Part shown: positions 57,485 through 64,000 of the stretch, piece by piece
Layout: each line of letters opens with the position of its first letter
How positions within the stretch are numbered: position 1 is the first letter of the stretch
From: Ursus arctos
Lineage: Eukaryota > Chordata > Mammalia > Carnivora > Ursidae
Direction: 5' to 3'
Assembly: GCF_023065955.2 (NCBI RefSeq)
Contig: NW_026622841.1
Location: forward strand, 19,651,501-19,715,500
DNA length: 64,000 bases
Made by a program: the position numbers and the translations under genes
The notes under the pieces: model-generated
What the model was told of the DNA's origin: nothing
Database searches by the model: none
Seen by the model: the letters and a program-made list of their open reading frames with translations, nothing else

Positions 57485-57690
57485 CATTTATCTACTTACT
57501 TAGTCTCTCAATGAACATTTATGGAACATCTCTCCTTGCCAAGGTTATGTTAAGTGCTGGAAATACAGAGGTTATTATGGGTTCACATTCTAGAAAGGAT
57601 GTCAAATATAGCAAAACAAATGTATCACGATAGGACAAATACACCATGAGAGGTTTGTAGAAAGGAAAAAAGAGGATGCCAAGGTGATAT
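57485..57690 (-). mobile_element. L2 LINE 3' end fragment
   Basis: CATTCATTTATCTACTTACT, CATTTATGGAACATCTCTCC, TATGTTAAGTGCTGGAAATA, ACATTCTAGAAAGGATGTCA and AAGAGGATGCCAAGGTGATA follow the reverse L2 terminus. Confidence 0.6.
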
Positions 57691-57718
57691 ACCATATAAT
57701 ATTCAAATGTAAGATTTT

Positions 57719-57920
57719 GGGGGTGCCTGGGTAGCTGTTGGTTGAGTGATCAACTCTGGATTTTGGCTCAGGTCATGATCTCAGAGTTGTGAGATTGAGC
57801 CCTCTGTAGGGCTCTGTGCTGAGTGGGGAGTCTGCTTGAGATTCTCTCTCCTTCTTCCTCTGCCCTCCCCGCCCCTGATCTTAACACACGTACTTTCTTA
57901 ATAAGTAAATAAATCTTTTA
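57719..57920 (+). mobile_element. Can-SINE, old variant
   Basis: GGGGTGCCTGGGTAGCTGTT, GATTTTGGCTCAGGTCATGA, GAGATTGAGCCCTCTGTAGG, GAGTGGGGAGTCTGCTTGAG and AATAAGTAAATAAATCTTTT. The tail has turned into AAG and CAG repeats. Target duplications are not evident. Confidence 0.9.
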
Positions 57921-57929
57921 AAGAAGAAG

Positions 57930-57960
<31 letters not shown>
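57921..57960 (+). repeat. (AAG)3(CAG)10 trinucleotide tract on a SINE tail
   Basis: Ten uninterrupted AGC/CAG units (57931-57960) follow three AAG units at the 3' end of a Can-SINE. On the minus strand CTG repeats give a poly-leucine open frame, which is an artefact of the repeat. Confidence 0.96.
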
Positions 57961-57961
<1 letters not shown>

Positions 57962-58194
57962 GACCTCTTCCATTTCGGACCTTAGTGGAAGTCAAGTTGA
58001 CTATACGAGCAACTTTCTTCCACAGAGGAAAACACGTTTGGCAATTTTGAATGAGGAGTGGGGCACTAGGATTATGTCTACTTACATGATTCCTTGATTG
58101 TAGTTTGAAAGATGAAAGTAATCTCTGCCCTCTTACTTTTTTGCCACAAAAAGGAAATACTAGCAATAAAACACAATTCTTTCAAGTCTAAGCT

Positions 58195-58600
58195 TTATGT
58201 GTCAAAAACTCAAACATTCCTGCTGCCTCCTTTGTCAAGACCTCCTACATGAGGTTTCCTTTCTGAAGTTTTCCACCCCACTCCCTTCACAACCCTCCCT
58301 TACCTAGAAAATTCCTATGTATCTTCTAGGTCCTTGTTTAAACGCAGATTTCTTGGACATGACCTTCTGGACTCTATCCCACCACAAACACACCCAGCCT
58401 ATATCCGAACAGACTAGGAAAGGATTCCCGTCATAAGTACTTTTCCCTAAAATTACAACACTTGTCATTCATTAGTTATATGCTTATTTTCTGTCTTCCT
58501 TATCAGTCTGCACCCCCCATATCGGCAGACACTGCGTCTCATCTGCGTCCACAATAGGTACTTCATGGATCTATTTATTTAATAAACGATGAAATTTACA
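58195..58600 (+). mobile_element. L2 LINE 3' end fragment
   Basis: AAATTCCTATGTATCTTCTA with GGTCCTTGTTTAAACGCAGA, CAACACTTGTCATTCATTAG, TATGCTTATTTTCTGTCTTC and a terminal CAATAGGTACTTCATGG...TTTAATAAACGATGAA follow L2 sense order. Confidence 0.55.
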
Positions 58601-58996
58601 AACTAATGAAATTCAGGGAAATAATCCTTTCATTTTGTGCATGAGAAATCCAAGGTAAAGTAGTTCTCTACTACAAAATTATTTCTCACAATTTGAAATA
58701 GCATCCTATTTGATACACGTCCTGTTTCCCTACTGCACCGTTGAGTGTTATTATAAAACATAGGTTCTGCTTAATAAGGAAGTTACTTTAACAGCAATAT
58801 GTGTAATTCCATTTTATCATAATCGAGCATGGAAAAATAAAATTCTATGTGGAGCAAAAGGTCACACAAATTTCCTTAGATACCATGGTTGCCCTGACTC
58901 ACATCTTTTCTGTTTTGACTCTGCTCTGTTTTACCAGAACCATTCACTGTATCCCAAGTTTGATGGTTTTTTTAAGAGAGTTGATTGAGTTATCTT

Positions 58997-59116
58997 GAGT
59001 AAACTAAATGATACATAATGTATTTTGGTAGCACTATACTTTAAAAAAATTATTTGCTCTAAAGCCTTTTTAAAAATAATAATACCAAAATATATCATGC
59101 ATCATTTGGTTTACTC
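58997..59116. repeat. Imperfect 34-bp inverted repeat (hairpin/MITE-like)
   Basis: The left arm 58997-59030 starts GAGTAAACTAAATGATACAT. The right arm 59083-59116 has a reverse complement starting GAGTAAACCAAATGATGCAT. The arms match at 30 of 34 positions and all four differences are transitions. A 52-nt loop separates them. It could be an old palindromic DNA-transposon relic or a hairpin-forming transcript segment; the family is not recognised. Confidence 0.85.
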
Positions 59117-59330
59117 ATATCATTTTCCATTTGGGCATGATCGTGACACACATAAAGTTTACTCAAATCATAGGCATTTACTATCTCATTTTAACTTCAG
59201 ATGATTATAAATTCTCTCACAATTAAAACTGTAAGAAAAATTGTCTGATCCTTGGAAGTAAGGCAAAAATGGGGGTAACACACCTTTAATATCCTACAGG
59301 ATCAATGCCCACCTGAGGATTGTGTAGGTA

Positions 59331-59528
59331 GGCTGTCTAGAAGAACTTTCTATGAAAATGGAAATGTTGCCCAATATGGTAGCCACAAGGCAAGCATAGC
59401 CACTGAGCACATAGAAACTGGATAGTGTGACTAAGAGACTAAAGTTTTTGTTATATTTAATTTTAATTAAGTTGAAGTTTAAATAGCCACATTTAAAAAA
59501 CTAGTGGCTACCTCAACAGACAGCACAG
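59331..59528. mobile_element. hAT-Charlie-type non-autonomous element
   Basis: GAAGAACTTTCTATGAAAAT with GGAAATGTTGCCCAATATGG and TAGCCAC, then ATTTAATTTTAATTAAGTTG, TTTAAATAGCCACATTT and AACTAGTGGCTACC. This follows a common mammalian hAT family whose ends read CTGTCCAATA...TATTGGACAG. The exact MER name is not assigned. Confidence 0.72.
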
Positions 59529-59537
59529 GTCCACTTT

Positions 59538-59880
59538 TTGTTATTTATTAAAAATCCCAGACTTAGTAAAATTACTTACTAATTTGTTGTATTTTTCTAT
59601 TAAATATGCAAATACTTTTTGCCCAGTGGGATAAATAATTCAAATAGTTATGGTCTGTTGGATATTAGCAAGTTTTAAAATCTGATTCAGCAGTTTTATC
59701 CTAACATATCTTTGTTTAATTGCCTGTATGCATATATTTCTCATATTTTCTCTGCAGCAGTCATAACATCTAGTTCCCTTATTCATTAATTAAGTTTTGC
59801 GAAATTGTTCACATATGTGCATTTTATATTTGCCAGAGTCATGATTTGCAAATTAGGCTTCAGCAGTTTTGGAGGTGACC
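59538..59880 (+). repeat. Diverged direct repeat, copy A
   Basis: Aligns by eye, in order, with 61604-61930. Shared blocks include ATTAAAA-TCCCAGA-TTAGT, ATGCAAATA-TTTTTGCC, TTATCCTAACA, CATTAATTAA and ATTTGCC-GAGT-ATGATTT. Identity is roughly two-thirds. It may be an unnamed interspersed repeat, worn LTRs or an old duplication. Confidence 0.65.
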
Positions 59881-61446
59881 CCCCAATAGCCCTTTAAATT
59901 AATTCATAAATTTATTTTTGAGATTTTTCAGAAATCTCAGAAATCACAAAGATTTGTTATTTTACTTTATAAAAGTAAAAAAAGAGAGAGAGAAAAGATG
60001 CAAGAAACAATCAGGTTTGTTTGGCAACTCCACAGTTACTCATTAGTTCAATATTATTGGAAGAGCTACGAGGCAAGAATTATAAAGTCAGGAGACAGGC
60101 TCAGACTTCCTTAGGCTAATCTGCATAAGTAAAAGATAATTAATCTAAATATTTCAGAAATTAGATGCTTTTTGGGGAAGGCCCTGGAGATTCTTCAGTT
60201 CCTTCCATAATATGTTCTTACCCTCAGGGAAAAACATTGGTCAAACCATTATGAGAACCTATTAGATAACTTTACTCCCCTCAATTCTGACATCATTGGT
60301 TATTGTTATAAATTAACCACAGTCAGTTTCATCAACAAACAGCTTTCTGTTTGTTGATGCTGCCTCAGAGCTCTGCTATAAACTGTAGGCTAAAATTAGT
60401 GTTTTCAACAAAGAAGTACAGTCCCAGAGCCTTGCAAAAAAGACAGCACCAAGTACTCTTCAAGGAGTAGACTCCCGGGATAGCTTCTAAACTAACATGG
60501 CTTGGACAGCGTTCAGGCTACGCCAGTGGAATAAGTTAGGATTTGCTGGATTCTTTCCAGTCCAGAAGCAGACATATTACACAAAAGCAGACTGCTGGTC
60601 CAGGGCAACAAGGGTTACCACCAGGATTAATGAGCTCATGAGGGATATTTAATTGTGATGATTTGTCTGGAATATGGTTGGCATTATTTAAACTTTCTTT
60701 TTTTTTTATAAATGTGTAAGGAAACCCTCTCTCTTTTTTCAGCTATCTCTAACCCTAATCTTAGAAGATTATTAAATTGATGTTCTAAATGATATCTGAG
60801 TCTCACTGACCCAGTAGGAATTGAGAAGCAAATATTTTTACTGCATCTCTTTACTTTCCATGGTAATAGGTTATTTGCATAGGATCAATGCCAATGTGTC
60901 CCCATTTTTACCAGGATGTAACTGCACAAATGAATGTTGCAACAAAGTCTACGCTTGGAGTGTCACATCTGAGAAGGATTCTTATTTAATCAAGTATGGC
61001 AACTCATCATTAAGGAACATCTATGGACCGGATGCCCATGAAACCCTTTTAGGAAGCTGGCCTAGTACCGAAGTCCCTGCCTTTCAGGCAATAAAAAGGT
61101 TACTTCCAAAAGGCTAAGGACCACAGCAAATTTGAGGACGCTCTAGAAGGGAAGAGTTCATGTAAATTTATAGGAACAGCAGGTGAAAGCTAGTGGAGAC
61201 AGTGTTTGGAGGTTAGTATCCCAGACTTAGGATCGAAGAGGTACTAACACAGAATTTAAAAGTCTGACTCAGGACAATGAAAATTTCGATAGGTGTTTAT
61301 TTTGTGGTGTGAGTGATTAATAATACTGTAAACCCTAGATTCACAGAGCAAACTCCAGGAAGTTTATTTGGTTAATTAACACTCTTGACGCACCCACAGA
61401 AAGAATCAGGTCAAAGCTGTGCTCTGGTGAGACTTCACTTACAGAA
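59881..61446. other. Sequence between the diverged direct repeats
   Basis: No transposon is recognised between the copies. It includes a perfect 13-bp hairpin (60330-60359) and a 99-codon plus-strand frame (60821-61117) that starts with TTG rather than ATG and has no known domain. I do not call it a gene. Confidence 0.45.
60330..60359. repeat. Perfect 13-bp inverted repeat with 4-nt loop
   Basis: CATCAACAAACAG (60330-60342), loop CTTT, then CTGTTTGTTGATG (60347-60359). The stem is perfect and stops abruptly on both sides. It resembles neither a tRNA nor a known small RNA, and no U-run follows. Confidence 0.93.
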
Positions 61447-61502
61447 CAGGTGAAGGGCTGGATTTGGCACACAGGCTTAGCTGGTCAGTCCCTGATCTAG
61501 AA
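61447..61502. mobile_element. hAT-Charlie (MER20-like) terminal remnant
   Basis: CAGGTGAAGGGCTGGATTTG with GCACACAGGC, ending TCAGTCCCTGATCTAGAA, resembles the end of the MER20 group of non-autonomous hAT elements. Only the end is recognised. Confidence 0.5.
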
Positions 61503-61603
61503 TGCACTAATAAGGCACAAAGAGGGGCAGAAAGTACTTTCAATAACATATGGGGAAAAAGATCACCCAAGGATTGTCTAAGAGAAGATATGTAGTTCAT
61601 CTC

Positions 61604-61990
61604 ATTGCTTATTATTGATTAAAAGTCCCAGATTTAGTGAAGTGACTTGTTAACTTGTAGGCTTTTGTCCTATAGAAATGCAAATAATTTTTGCCTGATG
61701 GACCAGATAATCCCAAAGATGAAGCTTTAAAAAAAAAAATTCCACAATCTTATCCTAACACTACTTTTTGCCCACAATTATATATATACAAACATATAGT
61801 TTCTTAAGTGCTTTTCAAACTGCTCATTACATCTGACTGATACCCTTCATTAATTAACGAATTAAAGAAAATTTTTTACAACATGTTCATTTTCTATTTG
61901 CCTAAGAGTTATGATTTTACATTTTGAAAATGCCCTTTAACAAACTATAAGCTGATACAATAAAGCCAGGGCGAAAATCGTAAGACAAGA
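61604..61990 (+). repeat. Diverged direct repeat, copy B
   Basis: Second copy of the repeat described at 59538-59880, same orientation, about 2.07 kb downstream. Matching extends from GATTAAAAGTCCCAGATTTA to ATGATTTTACATTTTGAAAA. The right edge is uncertain. Confidence 0.65.
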
Positions 61991-63597
61991 TTCTCCTTTC
62001 ATATCTGGCGCAACATGACCTGACCACTGGGAACTTCAGAATCTTCATCTCTACAAGGGAGAGGGGTGGACCAAGACTTCCAAAGTCCCTTCCAAACTTT
62101 ACTTTAAATATTCTAAAACTGAAAGTTATAATACATTAGTGGAGGCAGAATATTATTGAGAGAAAGAAATTTTAACATCCTGAAAAGGACTCAAACAGAC
62201 TTGGAATACACTAAGGCTTTTTACTGCAGTAACAACTAAAGGGATCCATTCAAAATGAAAAAGCACCATTCAAGTGATCACTTTGCCAGGAGCAATTGCT
62301 CTTTAATTGAGCCATTTGTTCGTAAGATAGATAACTTTTGACATACACATAGAATGATACAAGATTTATATCTTTCCTAGAGTTTTTTCTTGTCAAGCCA
62401 TGAAATAGGGTCATTCTTCTTCAGAGAGCATATGCAATACCCTTTTCATACTGAGTGCAAAGTTGCTATAGATTTCAAATGAAATTTTGATCCAGTTTGA
62501 GTTTAGACAAATAGAAACTCGTAGATAACTAAAATTTTTCCAAAAGGGTATTGGAATGGTCTGTTAAGGGTCATTAAAAATTTCTACACTTAAGGCTTTT
62601 AAAAAATAGTTTATAAAACAAGTGAAAGGCAAGATAATAATTAAAACAACACAGATTTAAGTATAACACCTACAATATTTACAACCCAGATGAATCATTT
62701 TGGGATTCCATCAATAATGGATTTGGTTGGTATTTGTTTACAGTGATTGGAATACTTTCTGTATTAAGAAAATATAGGATATTGAAATATAGACCATCTA
62801 AAATCCAGTTATGAGCTCATTCTAACCTTGAAAATGAGGATTTACCTACAGGACATGACAGTTACCAGAGTAGGGCCAGTAGAAATCTGGTCTTAGAATC
62901 AGAATCGTGCAGATGTGGTTGAATAGGAAAATTTCAGGTGTGTTCAGTTCAGAACACTTTTATCTAAACCCTTACACAGTACCCTGGGTTAAAAGCTGAA
63001 AAATGTGCCTGGTTAGAAATAATCTCAATGAGATGCTTGGATAAAAGTGAATTTTTTTAATGGGGTTAAATGCAATTTAATAGCTCTTTTTAGGTATAGA
63101 CACTATTTTCTACATTTTCAAGTCTGGATTATATGACCTTTTATATTGCATATGGTTAAATTGAAGTGTGTAAGTTTCTGATACAAAAACATTTGTTAAA
63201 TTGTGATCAATGACATTAGCTATATGATACTGATCTTTGTCATTTGTTGAGACTTGCTCTGTATTTTGTTAAATTTTTATGCATAAAAAGACTGTTTATG
63301 TGTGCTTAAAAAGAATAACTTTATTGGTTACAGTTTTCATATATGTCCATTAGATTGAAATTATAAACTGTATTGCTCAAATTCTCTATCCTTATTAATT
63401 TTTGCCCAGTTTCTGAGTGAATTTTAATACAATCTCACTATGATTGTGGATTCATCGATTTCACCTTGCTTTATATATTTTGTTTATATTATTTTAGGTT
63501 ATGTTATTAGATGCTTACAGGCTCAGGATAGATCTATCTTACTGGTGAATTGTACATTTAATCATTATTTAACAATTGTTCTAAATCTTAATCATGC
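61991..63597. other. Anonymous non-coding sequence
   Basis: AT-rich with no recognised repeat, exon or RNA gene. Open frames are short. Confidence 0.55.
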
Positions 63598-63791
63598 CTT
63601 TTTTTTTTTTTTTTTTTTTTTAGTGTTAGAGATGGGGAAGGGGACGGGGAGAGGGGAAGGGAGAATCCTAAGCAGGCTCCACGCCCAGCACGGAGCCCAG
63701 TGCGGGGCTCAGTCTCACAACCCTGAGATCATGACCTGAGCAGAAATCAAGAGTTGGACGTTTTAACCATCTGAGCCACCCGGGGTGCCCC
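63598..63791 (-). mobile_element. Can-SINE, old variant
   Basis: A 23-nt poly(T) leads into a G-rich degenerate body, GCACGGAGCCCAGTGCGGGG, CTCAGTCTCACAACCCTGAG, ATCATGACCTGAGCAGAAAT, ATCTGAGCCACCCGGGGTG and CCCC. More diverged than the others. Target duplications are not clear. Confidence 0.92.
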
Positions 63792-64000
63792 TTATGCTTT
63801 CTGCTTTAAAATGTAATTTAGTAATTATCTGCCTGTTAGATATTTATGTATCACCTTCTTCCTCATTTAGTGATATTAATTTACTACTAAAATTCAATAG
63901 ATTGCCATAAAGAAACTAAGACCTAAATAAAGTTATGTTTTCAAGGACACACAAATGAAGCATGACAGAATTACAGATAGATTTAAATGTGAGCAGCTCA
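63792..64000. other. Anonymous non-coding sequence
   Basis: AT-rich flank to the window edge, with nothing recognised. Confidence 0.55.

Noticed and set aside
57918..58166. Minus-strand frame ending in poly-leucine
   Set aside because: The leucine run is the translated complement of the (CAG)10 microsatellite on a SINE tail.
60821..61117. Cys-containing 99-codon plus-strand frame (CNCTNECC near its middle) with an AG acceptor-like site near 60913
   Set aside because: It starts at TTG, no family is recognised, and frames of this size occur by chance in 64 kb. Conservation in dog or human with synonymous bias would reopen the case.

Overview
This window looks like carnivoran, probably bear-family, nuclear DNA. 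It carries 13 tRNA-Lys-derived Can-SINE insertions (a Carnivora-specific family), the terminal part of a carnivore-type L1, and the deep mammalian background of L2, MIR, MER5-like hAT, Tigger and MLT1 elements. Five SINEs (10104, 14278, 19784, 25606, 46415) share a variant (GGCACAGCGGTTAAGCG head, CGCTATGAGCCTGCTTCTTC body) that I associate with bears and giant panda; that finer assignment is inference from memory, not a database match.

No protein-coding exon, rRNA, tRNA, snRNA or CRISPR array could be supported. All open reading frames are short (up to 180 codons). The longest ones lie in transposon remnants or simple repeats, and none has a recognisable domain, conserved splice context or codon bias. 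The window is either intergenic or inside a very large intron. AT-rich sequence predominates and there is no CpG island.

Layout. 1-10 kb: mostly anonymous sequence with a MER5-type element, a long L2 tail, a MIR, a (GATA)n tract and a tail-only poly(T) insertion. 10-20 kb: four Can-SINEs, two of them a close inverted pair, and two LTR-like old repeats. 20-29 kb: a strong G-quadruplex candidate, L2 and old L1 fragments, and two SINEs. 29-32 kb: an L2 copy split by an L1 fragment and by an MLT1 LTR with clean 5-bp target duplications, followed by a Tigger-type element. 32.9-37.0 kb: a large L1 on the minus strand with a SINE inside it and its 5' end inverted. 37-54 kb: L2, MIR and MER5 fragments, a 104-bp L1 3' end with target duplications, two SINEs and a probable class-I retroviral solo LTR. 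54.5-56.7 kb: an L1 nested in another L1, each also carrying a SINE. 57-64 kb: L2 fragments, a SINE with a CAG tract on its tail, a 34-bp-armed hairpin, hAT remnants, a diverged direct-repeat pair about 2 kb apart and a last old SINE.

There is no multi-gene system here. The interest lies in insertion structures: nesting, inversion, minimal insertions, hairpins and microsatellites seeded inside transposons. All family names are recalled from consensus sequences; RepeatMasker/Dfam would be decisive for subfamily names and exact edges.
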